6,971 nucleotides of DNA from an uncultured Clostridia bacterium. Lineage in GTDB: Bacteria > Bacillota > Clostridia > HGM11514. Location: contig CAKSSZ010000076.1 in assembly GCA_934489915.1 (NCBI GenBank), positions 1 to 6,971 of the forward strand, given 5' to 3'. Below are positions 1-5,888 of this stretch, one piece after another; the stretch's first letter is position 1; each line of letters opens with the position of its first letter. Under the pieces are notes generated by a model. That model was given only the letters and a program-made list of their open reading frames with translations, did not search any database and was not told the DNA's origin. The position numbers and the translations under genes are program-made.

Positions 1-86
1 AAGATTGCGGAAAATTTGCCTTTCAAAACCGCATGGGGTTCAACCCTCTTAAGCCTTTCGCTGACATTCATCAATTGGTCTTCACA

Positions 87-198
87 TGCCGATTAAAAAC
101 CCAAGACGGGAGCGGATTAGGCAAACCGAGAGCAACTTTAAGGCGCAAGCTACTTGCGGTTAGATGATTTGCTACTGTCTTTTGTTTTAAGGTCGGCA
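87..198. repeat. Snapback repeat: two inverted copies of family A
   Basis: A 63-bp arm (87-149) is followed by a three-base spacer and a shorter, diverged inverted copy (153-198). The outer ends match as tgccga/tcggca, and the centre matches as cgcaag (144-149) / cttgcg (153-158), so the whole stretch could fold into a long imperfect hairpin or cruciform. The left arm aligns without gaps to 568-626 (46 of 59 identical, counted by hand) and to the reverse complement of 6754-6816 (46 of 63). The right arm runs directly into repeat B. The architecture resembles a MITE or REP/BIME-like intergenic element; no transposase or target-site duplication is visible, so the class is an inference. Confidence 0.7.
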
Positions 199-353
199 TA
201 CGGAGAAAAATCGATGGCTGTTTGCCTGAGGGACGCCCCGCAGGGGGTAAAATCCGCACAATCAATTTCTGCTGCAGTGGGCGAGATTTTAGCGAGGGAA
301 GAACTGAGTGTTCTTCTCCGAAGCGGCCGCCGGAGGGGCGGCAATCGGGCTTA
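192..353 (+). repeat. Dispersed direct repeat B, copy 1
   Basis: These 162 bp align without gaps to 6810-6971, with 12 mismatches by hand count. The last 77 bp (277-353) are identical. The second copy runs off the window end, so the repeat may be longer, possibly including the G-rich stretch to about 410. Hairpins shared by both copies are taaaatc/gatttta (248-254 with 285-291) enclosing a small hairpin at 269-277, gaagaac/gttcttc (298-304 with 310-316) and gccgcc/ggcggc (326-331 with 337-342). An open frame with a GGAG-preceded ATG at 214 crosses it, but the substitutions do not look protein-constrained. It is probably a structured intergenic element; its function is unknown. Confidence 0.85.
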
Positions 354-411
354 CAGACATCCTTTTTCGCAGTACAGCCGAGAAGGGGGGACAGGGGGGG
401 AGCCCCCCTGA
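214..411 (+). other. Questionable small ORF inside repeat B
   Basis: A 65-codon frame starts at ATG 214 with GGAG ten bases upstream, and both are conserved in the second copy (ATG at 6832, open to the window edge). The predicted peptide is Arg/Gly-rich and matches no family I recognise. Of the 12 differences between the copies, seven fall at second codon positions and only four at third, the opposite of purifying selection on a protein. I regard it as an accidental frame in a repeat, and list it because annotation pipelines would probably call it. Confidence 0.15.
392..410. other. G/C-run hairpin
   Basis: An eight-pair stem (392-399 with 403-410, C-A-G6 against C6-T-G) has a three-base loop. 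It follows a second run of six Gs at 385-390. No T-tract follows on the + strand and none is seen just beyond it on the - strand, so it is not a convincing intrinsic terminator. The stacked G-runs could also form a G-quadruplex. It may be the distal end of repeat B, which cannot be tested because copy 2 is cut off by the window end. Confidence 0.4.
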
Positions 412-783
412 AGAAATAATTGAAGAACTTATAAGTCTATAGAAACTTAATCAATAGTTGGAAGAACCGGCTGAAACAGCATGGTTTTAAAAAACCCCTT
501 AAAACAAGCGGTTGTGGTTTGTGCCTCAAAGGGGAAAAGCTTCTTCAAACTTTCAAGTTCTCCCCCTTGCCGGCTCAAAACCCAAGACGGGAGCGGGAGG
601 GGCAAACCGAGAGCGGGGGCAAGGCGAAATCAGGTTGAGAGCGGAGCGCAGGAAACGGCGCAGGGAAAATAGGCAAGAAAAACAACCCAGATAACAAGCA
701 GAAAATGCGCAAGGAACAATGCAGAAAACAACATTCCCCGAATGGGTGCGGGAATCAAAATAAATCGGAAAGGTGGAATATTC
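412..783 (+). other. Non-coding leader upstream of the portal gene
   Basis: No credible gene was found here. The left half (412-560) is distinctly AT-richer than the rest of the window, repeat arm A occupies 568-626, and 640-780 is purine/A-rich like an mRNA leader. A six-pair stem, cccctt (495-500) with aagggg (529-534), would be followed by T-rich sequence when read on the - strand, but its 28-base loop makes it a weak terminator candidate. A hairpin attccc/gggaat (733-738 with 750-755) sits about 15 bases before the portal Shine-Dalgarno. I found no promoter with acceptable -35/-10 spacing. Confidence 0.5.
568..626 (+). repeat. Repeat family A, solitary arm
   Basis: These 59 bp align gap-free to the left arm of the snapback at 87-145 (46 identical). 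The most conserved part is the core aaacccaagacgggagcg (578-595), followed by ggcaaaccgagagc (601-614). Unlike the copies at 153-198 and 6754-6816, this one is not attached to repeat B, so A can occur alone. Confidence 0.7.
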
Positions 784-2148
784 ATGCTATTTCAATGGAT
801 CTCTTGGATCCGGAAGGGAATGCAGCGGCTCCTTCTGGAGGAAAACGCCGGGGAGGAGCTGCCCATATCCGACAAAATGCGGCAGGCGGTGGAGCTATGG
901 TCTGCCATCTACCGCCAGGAGGCACCCTGGCTTTCGGAGGAAGGGGTGTACGGCTTGGAGGTGGCGGGGGTGCTTGCCTCCGAGCTGGCACGGATGGTCA
1001 CGGTGGAGATGGAAAGCCGCCTGACGGGGGCTCGGGGCGACCTGTTAAACGACAGCTACCAGCAGCTGCTGGGGCAGATCCGCACGGTGACCGAGCTTGC
1101 CTGCGCCAAGGGGGGCGTATGCTTCAAGCCTTATCTTTCCCAGGGGAGGATCCGGATTGACTGGGTGCCGGCGGAGGAATTTTTACCCCTTTCCTATGAT
1201 TCCAACGGGCAGATCACCGGGGCGGCATTTCTCAGCCGCTTAAAGCAGGGGCGGAGCATTTTTAACAAGATTGAAATGCATTACCAAAAGGACGGTCAAT
1301 ATTATGTGGAAAACCGGGTGTACCGCGCCCGCAGCGAATCTGAGCTGGGGCGGGAGGCCGCCTTAACCGATGTGCCCCAATGGGCGGAGCTGGCGCCGAT
1401 CACCTGCCTTTCGGGGATTCGCCACCCGCTGTTTTCCTACTTTAAAATGCCCTTTGCCAACTGCGTGGATGAGGATTCGCCCTTGGGGGTTTCGGTCTTT
1501 GCCCGGGCGGTTTCCCTGTTGGAGCAGGCAGATCGGCAGTATTCCCGGCTGCTCTGGGAATTTGAAGGCGGGGAGCTTGCCATTGACGCATCGGCAGACG
1601 CTCTCCGCTATGACGGGAATCATCCGGCGGGAACCCTCCCCAAGACCCGGGACAGGCTGTTTCGGGGGCTGGCGTTAGAAGGGGGCGACGGCGGGGATTT
1701 CTATCAGGTCTTTTCTCCGGAGCTGCGGGATTCTTCCCTCATTCGGGGGCTGAATGAAATTCTCATTCGGATTGAGGACGTGTGCGGCTTTGCCCGGGGG
1801 ACGGTTTCTCACATCGATGACGAGACCATCCGCACCGCCACGGAGCTGAAGGCAATGAAGCAGCGCACCTACGCCCTGGTGCGGGATACCCAAAAATCCT
1901 TACAGGGCGCACTGGAGGGGCTGGTGGCAGCTATGGATGAGCTGGCGGATTTGTATCAAATGGGGTCGGAGGGAGAGTGTCACATTTCCTTTGACTTTGA
2001 CGACTCGGTGGTGTGCGACAGAGAGCAGGAATTTGCCGAAAAACGTCAGCTGGTGGCGGACGGCATTATGCAGCCCTGGGAATTTCGGGCTTGGTATTTC
2101 GGTGAGGACGAGGCAACGGCGAAGGCACGGACTGTCTCTTCTCTATAA
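784..2148 (+). CDS. Phage portal protein (SPP1 Gp6-like)
   Basis: This protein of 454 residues would form the dodecameric ring at one capsid vertex, through which DNA enters and leaves and on which the terminase and the connector dock. The sequence follows the clostridial prophage portal family throughout: an N-terminal helical part with a conserved AGVLASELARMVT stretch (about 61-73), ACAKGGVCFKPY (about 106-117), SPLGVSVFARAV (232-243), QYSRLLWEFEGGELAID (252-268), a GDFYQVFSPELRDSSLI segment (304-320), TATELKAMKQRTY (351-363) and a terminal WEFRAWYFGEDEA (432-444). Start: ATG 784 has AGGTGG at 771-776; the in-frame ATG at 742 lacks a comparable site and adds residues outside the family pattern. 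The C-terminus ends soon after the conserved WYFGEDEA block, just before an unusual gap. The function is assigned from recall of the family, not a search. Confidence 0.9.
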   Translation: MLFQWISWIRKGMQRLLLEENAGEELPISDKMRQAVELWSAIYRQEAPWLSEEGVYGLEVAGVLASELARMVTVEMESRLTGARGDLLNDSYQQLLGQIRTVTELACAKGGVCFKPYLSQGRIRIDWVPAEEFLPLSYDSNGQITGAAFLSRLKQGRSIFNKIEMHYQKDGQYYVENRVYRARSESELGREAALTDVPQWAELAPITCLSGIRHPLFSYFKMPFANCVDEDSPLGVSVFARAVSLLEQADRQYSRLLWEFEGGELAIDASADALRYDGNHPAGTLPKTRDRLFRGLALEGGDGGDFYQVFSPELRDSSLIRGLNEILIRIEDVCGFARGTVSHIDDETIRTATELKAMKQRTYALVRDTQKSLQGALEGLVAAMDELADLYQMGSEGECHISFDFDDSVVCDREQEFAEKRQLVADGIMQPWEFRAWYFGEDEATAKARTVSSL

Positions 2149-2232
2149 AATTTGCCCGCAATGGCGTAAAACTACGGTTCACGGCTGAGGCGACCAGCGT
2201 AAAAAAGCGTAGTGAAGAAAGGAAGGGTTGGC
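2149..2232 (+). other. 84-bp gap between portal and scaffold genes
   Basis: There is no ORF with a start here. The gap contains the weak inverted pair actacg/cgtagt (2171-2176 with 2208-2213) and repeated gcgta motifs at 2164, 2197 and 2206. In related prophages a Mu F-like minor capsid gene usually occupies this place. The gap ends with the scaffold ribosome binding site. Confidence 0.5.
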
Positions 2233-2751
2233 ATGAAACGAGAGTTTCTCAAGGGACTGGAGCTTTCTGAGGAGCAGATCGACCGGATTATGGCGGAATA
2301 CGGCCGTTCGGTGGAACGCTTTAAGGAGGACGGTCAGACCATCGCTCAGTTAAACGACCGGCTGGAGGAAGCCAACAGAGAGCTGGCGGCGCTGCGGGAA
2401 TATCACCCGGAGGAGCTGAAAAAATCGGCTGAGGAATGGAAGGCACGGGCGGAGCAGGCAGAGCGGGAGAGCGCAGTGCGGGAGCGGGATTCCCTGCTGC
2501 GGGAAGGCTTGGGTGAGTGGCAGTTCAGCTCGGAATATGCAAGACAGGGTGTGTTCCGGGAGCTGCGAGCCCTCCCCCTCACGGTGGAAAACGGCGCCAT
2601 TGCCGGGTTAAGCCAGGCGGTGGATGCCATCCGGGAAAAGAATCCGGACGCATTTGTGCAGGGAGAAAAGCCCCAATTTGCGGCTGCGGTGCGCTCTGCT
2701 GTGCCGGAGACGGAGGCGCAGATCCGTTCTGTGATGGGTCTGCCGGAGTGA
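2233..2751 (+). CDS. Capsid scaffold protein (phage GP20 family)
   Basis: This 172-residue, strongly charged, mostly helical protein should act as the internal scaffold guiding capsid assembly. The N-terminal block MKREFLKGLELSEEQIDRIM (1-20) is the hallmark of the GP20 minor structural/scaffold family. A Glu/Arg/Ala-rich coiled-coil region follows (about 32-95), then a less charged C-terminal part ending in a short helix (about 150-172), where scaffolds of this kind typically contact the capsid protein. The ATG at 2233 has GGAAGG at 2221-2226. A GTG at 2212 in the same frame would add seven residues but has no suitable site. It lies immediately before the capsid gene, the standard place for a scaffold. 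No protease motif is visible, so scaffold removal would need another protein or passive exit. Confidence 0.85.
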   Translation: MKREFLKGLELSEEQIDRIMAEYGRSVERFKEDGQTIAQLNDRLEEANRELAALREYHPEELKKSAEEWKARAEQAERESAVRERDSLLREGLGEWQFSSEYARQGVFRELRALPLTVENGAIAGLSQAVDAIREKNPDAFVQGEKPQFAAAVRSAVPETEAQIRSVMGLPE

Positions 2752-2775
2752 TTTTTTTAAGGAGGATGAGCAAGA

Positions 2776-3669
2776 ATGGCAAACAGCATTGGATTATTCA
2801 AGCAGTACATTAATTTGTTGGACGAGGTGTATCAAAACGCTTCGGTAACGGCGCAGCTGGACTGCGACAGCGCATTGGTGCGCCCCGGCGCAAACGCAAA
2901 TGAGATCATTATTCCCAAGATTACCATGGACGGGCTGGGGGATTATTCCCGGGCGAACGGCTATACGGCGGGGGATGTGTCTCTGACCAACGAGACGGTG
3001 AAGTTTAATTACGACCGTGGCCGTTCCTTCACGGTGGACGCTATGGACAACGAGGAGACGGCAGGGGTGGCATTCGGCAAGCTGGCAAGCGAATTCATCC
3101 GTACCAAGGTGGTGCCGGAGCTGGACGCTTTCCGTTTTGCTACCTATGCGGGGGCGAGCAACATTGGGTCGGCTTCCGGTTCTCTGACGGCGGGCAGCGG
3201 CATTATTTCCGCTCTGCGGACGGCTGCCACTGCCATGGATGAAGCGGAGGTTCCCATGGAGGATCGGGTACTCTTTATCACCCCGACTCTGTTCGGCATG
3301 ATTCAGGACATGGACACCACCTCCTCCCGTGAGGTACTCAACCGCTTTGACGCCTGCCAGCTGGTACCCCAGAGCCGGTTCTACACTGCCATTGATTTAT
3401 ACGACGGTGTGACCGACACCAGCGCAGCCACCGGGGGCGTGAATGAAAAGGGCGGCGGATTTGTGAAGGCAAGCGACGCCAAGGACATTAACTTCATGGT
3501 CATTCACCGTGGCGCGCTGATTCAGTATACCCGCCATATGGTTTCTAAAATCTTCCGTCCGGAGGAAAACCAGAATGCAGACGGCTGGAAATTTGTGTTC
3601 CGTTCCTACGGTCTGGCGGATGTATATGACAACAAGACTGCCGGGATTTATCTCCATAAAAAGGCGTAA
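2776..3669 (+). CDS. Major capsid protein (HK97 fold)
   Basis: This 297-residue protein would form the icosahedral shell. An N-terminal helix region with LDEVYQNASVTAQLD (15-29) is followed by an E-loop-like segment (about 45-85) containing DYSRANGY (56-63), then RGRSFTVDAMDNEET (81-95) and a spine helix GKLASEFIRTKVVPELDAFR (101-120). The C-terminal half carries VLFITPTLFGMI, a surface stretch rich in Gly/Ser/Thr and Asp, and a final HK97-type strand region with VIHRGALIQYTRH. There is no long N-terminal delta domain of the HK97 kind, which agrees with a separate scaffold gene upstream. Its ribosome binding site, AAGGAGG at 2759-2765, is the strongest in the window, fitting the most abundant virion protein. 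A hairpin-rich spacer follows downstream and may set its mRNA level. Confidence 0.92.
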   Translation: MANSIGLFKQYINLLDEVYQNASVTAQLDCDSALVRPGANANEIIIPKITMDGLGDYSRANGYTAGDVSLTNETVKFNYDRGRSFTVDAMDNEETAGVAFGKLASEFIRTKVVPELDAFRFATYAGASNIGSASGSLTAGSGIISALRTAATAMDEAEVPMEDRVLFITPTLFGMIQDMDTTSSREVLNRFDACQLVPQSRFYTAIDLYDGVTDTSAATGGVNEKGGGFVKASDAKDINFMVIHRGALIQYTRHMVSKIFRPEENQNADGWKFVFRSYGLADVYDNKTAGIYLHKKA

Positions 3670-3698
3670 GATCGGCAGTGGGAAGGGAGGAACAGAAG

Positions 3699-3758
3699 AT
3701 GAGACGTGTGGGACAGGAAAGAAATCCCAAGCCCAAAAAGAAAAAGGGCGAGAAATAA
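3699..3758 (+). CDS. Tiny lysine-rich ORF after the capsid gene
   Basis: This frame of 19 residues starts at ATG 3699, preceded by GGGAGG at 3685-3690 with eight-base spacing, a site as good as those of the large genes. The peptide is very basic: it opens with MRR and its second half is almost entirely Lys and Pro (NPKPKKKKGEK). It lies 29 bases behind the capsid stop codon. No family is recognised. It could be a real small virion or nucleic-acid-binding peptide, a translated leader for the hairpins just behind it, or chance. Its stop codon overlaps the first hairpin stem. Confidence 0.4.
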   Translation: MRRVGQERNPKPKKKKGEK

Positions 3759-3776
3759 AAGGGGTACGACCCTTTT
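3757..3776 (+). terminator. Candidate weak terminator or attenuator behind the capsid gene
   Basis: A perfect seven-pair stem aaaaggg/cccttttt-type (3757-3763 with 3770-3776) has a six-base loop, gtacga. The descending arm ends in TTTT followed by ctgcc, so the T-tract is part of the stem and very short. Full termination is unlikely because the same operon continues; partial attenuation or 3'-end protection of capsid mRNA is possible. Confidence 0.35.
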
Positions 3777-3782
3777 CTGCCT

Positions 3783-3859
3783 GCCGGGCAGCTGCTCGGC
3801 CAGGCGGGGGATCATCGGAGGGGAAGGGTTTTACTGACAGGGCGAGCGCCTTCCCCTCC
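3783..3859 (+). promoter_or_regulatory. Hairpin cluster between capsid and connector genes
   Basis: Two more inverted repeats follow the candidate terminator. At 3783-3800 there is an 18-base near-palindrome centred on agct with one G-U pair. At 3817-3827/3849-3859 there is a perfect 11-pair stem, ggaggggaagg against ccttcccctcc, with a 21-base loop. No T-tract follows. This is the longest gap within the gene block apart from the flanks, and it separates high-copy capsid from low-copy connector genes. A role in dosage control or RNA stability is an inference. Confidence 0.45.
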
Positions 3860-3894
3860 TCTCCTTTCCGGAACAAGAAGGGCGGTGATGGGAG

Positions 3895-4218
3895 ATGACA
3901 GGATATGCGGACTATCGCTATTATCAAGAGGTATACGGCGGATGGTGCGTGCCGGAGGAGGCGTTTGCGCCCTTGTCCTTGCGGGCGTCTGCCTTGGCGG
4001 ATCGGCTGACCTTCGGGCGGGCGTATGAATGCGATCCGGTACGGCTGGCGGTATGCGCCGGTGTGGACGCCCTCTACCGGGAGACCCGGGGGATTGCCTC
4101 GGAGCAAAACGACGGGTACTCGGTCACCTATGTACAGGAGGACGGACACCGGCAGGCAGCGGCGGTCATGCGGGAATTTTTGCCGCCGGAGATGACCAAT
4201 CGGGGGTGCTGGGCATGA
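3895..4218 (+). CDS. Head-tail connector protein
   Basis: This 107-residue protein is probably the adaptor ring that docks under the portal (the position of gp6 in HK97 and gp15 in SPP1). It begins with an aromatic helix YADYRYYQEVYGG (4-16), then EEAFAPLSLRASALADRLT (21-39), a helical DPVRLAVCAGVDALYRE segment (47-63) and a Gly/Tyr strand section with SVTYV (76-80). This pattern of an N-terminal helix pair, 'LSLRASALADRLTFGR' and a late 'EQNDGYSVTY' is common in small connectors of clostridial prophages. The ATG at 3895 has only the partial site GGCGGTG about ten bases upstream plus GGAG directly adjacent, weaker than the capsid site. The stop codon overlaps the next start. Confidence 0.75.
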   Translation: MTGYADYRYYQEVYGGWCVPEEAFAPLSLRASALADRLTFGRAYECDPVRLAVCAGVDALYRETRGIASEQNDGYSVTYVQEDGHRQAAAVMREFLPPEMTNRGCWA

Positions 4219-4544
4219 TGAAAACGAAAGGCAGCGCAACCTTATGGCACCGCAGCCCGGAGGAATCCACCCGGCTGGATTGCTGGGAGCGGATTGCGCT
4301 GGGCGAGGTGTATTTCTTCTTAAAAACCCTGACCGGGTTATGTGACGGCGGGGTACAGACGGAGGATGTGCTGATCGTCCGGATCCCCACCGAGGGCGCC
4401 TTGCAGGCGGCGGTGGGGGATCGGCTGTGCCTGGGGGATTCACAGGCGGCGACCCCGCCGGGGGACTGCTACACGGTCACCGGCGTATGGGACAACCGAA
4501 CAGGAACCCCGGCGGTGCGGCATTGGAAGCTGCTGTGCAAATAG
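4215..4544 (+). CDS. Probable head-closure / minor capsid protein
   Basis: This protein of 109 residues starts at ATG 4215, overlapping the connector stop as ATGA, so translation is probably coupled. An ATG at 4218 is an alternative start. The N-terminal part has SATLWHRSPEESTRL (7-21); after a weakly charged middle come the strand DVLIVRIP (51-58), VGDRLCLGD (67-75) and YTVTGVWDNR (86-95). The mixed beta content with a VGD turn and short length fit head-closure proteins encoded between connector and neck genes. The assignment rests largely on position; I do not recognise a decisive motif. Confidence 0.6.
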   Translation: MMKTKGSATLWHRSPEESTRLDCWERIALGEVYFFLKTLTGLCDGGVQTEDVLIVRIPTEGALQAAVGDRLCLGDSQAATPPGDCYTVTGVWDNRTGTPAVRHWKLLCK

Positions 4545-4554
4545 GAGGACATCC

Positions 4555-4914
4555 ATGAAAAAAACAGGAGTAAAGGTGATTGTGCAGCCTGCCGACTCCA
4601 TTTTGTCCGGGCGGGGGCTGGATCGGAACGGGAAGGTGCAAAATTATGTTTCCCGTCAGGCACTCCTGCGGAGCAAGCCCTACACCCCCCGCCACAGCGG
4701 TGCGCTGATTGACAGCGGCCGGGTTTTATCCGGTCAGGTGGTGTACGGTGTGAAATATGCGCCCATTGTGTATTACGGCGTGCGGCTGCGGGTGCATATG
4801 AAGTTCCGCGGCGGTGGATTGCGGGGGCCCTACTGGTTTGACCGGATGAAGGCGGACTGGGGCGACAAAATCTTAGCCGGTGCGGCAGAGCTGTGCGGCG
4901 CAAGAGTGAAGTAA
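4555..4914 (+). CDS. Minor capsid / neck protein (HK97 gp10-like)
   Basis: This 119-residue, basic protein is probably part of the head-tail joint. The segment KPYTPRHSGALIDSG (41-55) followed by GQVVYGVKYAPIVYYG (60-75) and GPYWFDRMKADWG (91-103) is the typical pattern of the phage minor capsid family: 'P..tG.L..S', then a 'Y...YA..vyYG' strand pair, then 'WF.R.K'. AGGAGG at 4543-4548 overlaps the preceding stop codon, seven nucleotides before the start. Other phages annotate relatives as HK97 gp10-like tail-component or neck proteins; the exact position in the particle cannot be settled from sequence alone. Confidence 0.75.
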   Translation: MKKTGVKVIVQPADSILSGRGLDRNGKVQNYVSRQALLRSKPYTPRHSGALIDSGRVLSGQVVYGVKYAPIVYYGVRLRVHMKFRGGGLRGPYWFDRMKADWGDKILAGAAELCGARVK

Positions 4915-4929
4915 AAAGGGGGAGATCCG

Positions 4930-5349
4930 ATGACCGTAATGGAAGGGATTCGGGATTATTTATCTGCCTGCCCCTATCTGGCGAAGGGGGCGCTGCGGGT
5001 GGATTATCTGGGCGACCGCCCCACGGAATACACGGTGGAGGCGGTTCCCTCCGACCGGGTGGTGACCCAATATGCGGACGGGGGAACCCTGCGGGAGTTC
5101 TTGTTTTTGTTTGCTTCCCGGGAGGAATATGGCTCGGACGTGCTGCAAAACCTGGAGAACAGCGGGTTTTATGAGCAGTTTTCCGACTGGCTGTCCGCTC
5201 AGGATCAGGCGGGGCGGTTCCCCGTTCTGCCCGAGGGGAAGGAGCCGCAGCGGATCGAGACTCTGTCGGGCGGGTATTTGCTGGACGCCCAGGAGCATAG
5301 CGCCAGATATCAGATTCAGTGCAGGTTACTTTATTATCAGAAAGGATGA
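4930..5349 (+). CDS. Probable tail terminator (minor capsid protein 3-like)
   Basis: This 139-residue acidic protein probably caps the tail tube where it joins the head. Visible parts are an N-terminal helix MEGIRDYLSACPYL (4-17), strands RVDYLGDRPTEYTVEAVP (23-40), a hydrophobic strand REFLFLFASREEYG (55-68), helices DVLQNLENSGFYEQFSDWL (70-88) and a final strand pair ending QIQCRLLYYQ (128-137). The arrangement 'I..yL..cP.l......VD.L' plus 'F.FaSre.Yg.d...n..NsgFyE.f..Wl' is characteristic of the clostridial minor capsid/tail terminator family. The site AAAGGGGGAG lies at 4915-4924. The stop codon lies six bases before the tail tube start. Confidence 0.75.
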   Translation: MTVMEGIRDYLSACPYLAKGALRVDYLGDRPTEYTVEAVPSDRVVTQYADGGTLREFLFLFASREEYGSDVLQNLENSGFYEQFSDWLSAQDQAGRFPVLPEGKEPQRIETLSGGYLLDAQEHSARYQIQCRLLYYQKG

Positions 5350-5354
5350 GGAAT

Positions 5355-5837
5355 ATGACGTTAGTAAAACGTGCGGGTAAGGTAGCATTTTACGGAGTGC
5401 CCGGCTCCGGGGAGGCGGTTACGTATCAGCGGATGAAGGGCTTTACCGAGCTTTCCATCAGCAAAAATCCCAAGGAGTATTCCCGGCAGTATGTGGATGA
5501 GGAATTTGAACAGACGGACGTGATCGGCTACAGCCCGTCCATTGCCTACGGCTTTGATTTGTACGAAGGCAACGCCGTGCATGAGGACATTGTGAAAATC
5601 ACCGACGGGGAGCTGATCGGCACCGACGCTGTGCGCTCCATTCTGCTGGTGGATTTTACCGACGGCAGCGAGACGGACGGCTACAGTGCGGTGAAGCGTG
5701 AGTTTGCGGTGATCCCGGACGAGGAGGGCAACAGCATGGACGCATACACCTACAGCGGCAGCTTTAAGGTGAAGGGCAAGAGCGTTGCCGGCAAGGTGAC
5801 TCTTTCTAACGACACGGCAACCTTTACAGCAAATTAA
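5355..5837 (+). CDS. Major tail tube protein
   Basis: This 160-residue, beta-rich protein should polymerise into the tail tube. The N-terminal KVAFYGVPGSGEAVTYQRMKG (9-29) leads into FTELSISKNPKEYSRQYVD (30-48) and TDVIGYSPSIAYGFDLYEG (54-72), a pattern repeatedly seen in tube proteins of clostridial prophages. The C-terminal half (about 97-157) consists of regular strands with YTYSGSFKVKG near the end. ATG 5355 was chosen because AAAGGA (5341-5346) lies at good distance; the ATG at 5346 in the same frame is too close to any binding site. The non-contractile character is inferred, since no sheath gene lies beside it. Confidence 0.85.
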   Translation: MTLVKRAGKVAFYGVPGSGEAVTYQRMKGFTELSISKNPKEYSRQYVDEEFEQTDVIGYSPSIAYGFDLYEGNAVHEDIVKITDGELIGTDAVRSILLVDFTDGSETDGYSAVKREFAVIPDEEGNSMDAYTYSGSFKVKGKSVAGKVTLSNDTATFTAN

Positions 5838-5888
5838 TTTTGACAGCGGCGGCGGGCGGGTGGGACGGAAACGAAAGGAATGATCGGG

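Noticed and set aside
31..60. GGTTCAACCC near the left edge, resembling a tRNA T-arm
   Set aside because: The stem around the TTCAA loop pairs poorly and there is no room or matching sequence to the left for the rest of a tRNA.
298..316. GAAC-N5-GTTC palindrome resembling a Gram-positive LexA (SOS) box
   Set aside because: The consensus has a four-base spacer; here it is five, the sequence forms part of a longer symmetric hairpin, and it lies within a dispersed repeat rather than before a gene.
420..443. TTGAAG followed by TATAAG/TATAGA as a promoter
   Set aside because: The spacings (4 and 12 bases) are far from the 16-18 needed, and no alternative -35 lies at a suitable distance.
87..626. 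CRISPR array made of the A repeats
   Set aside because: The units are inverted as well as direct, diverged, irregularly spaced and few, and there are no cas genes.
705..1160. Open frame of 151 codons overlapping the portal start
   Set aside because: Its composition is dominated by Gly/Ala in a shifted reading of the portal gene, and it has no family resemblance.
3397..4443. Long open frame of 348 codons on the - strand
   Set aside because: It is antisense to the capsid, connector and head-closure genes, is rich in Pro/Arg/Ser as expected from the complement of GC-rich coding DNA, and resembles no family.
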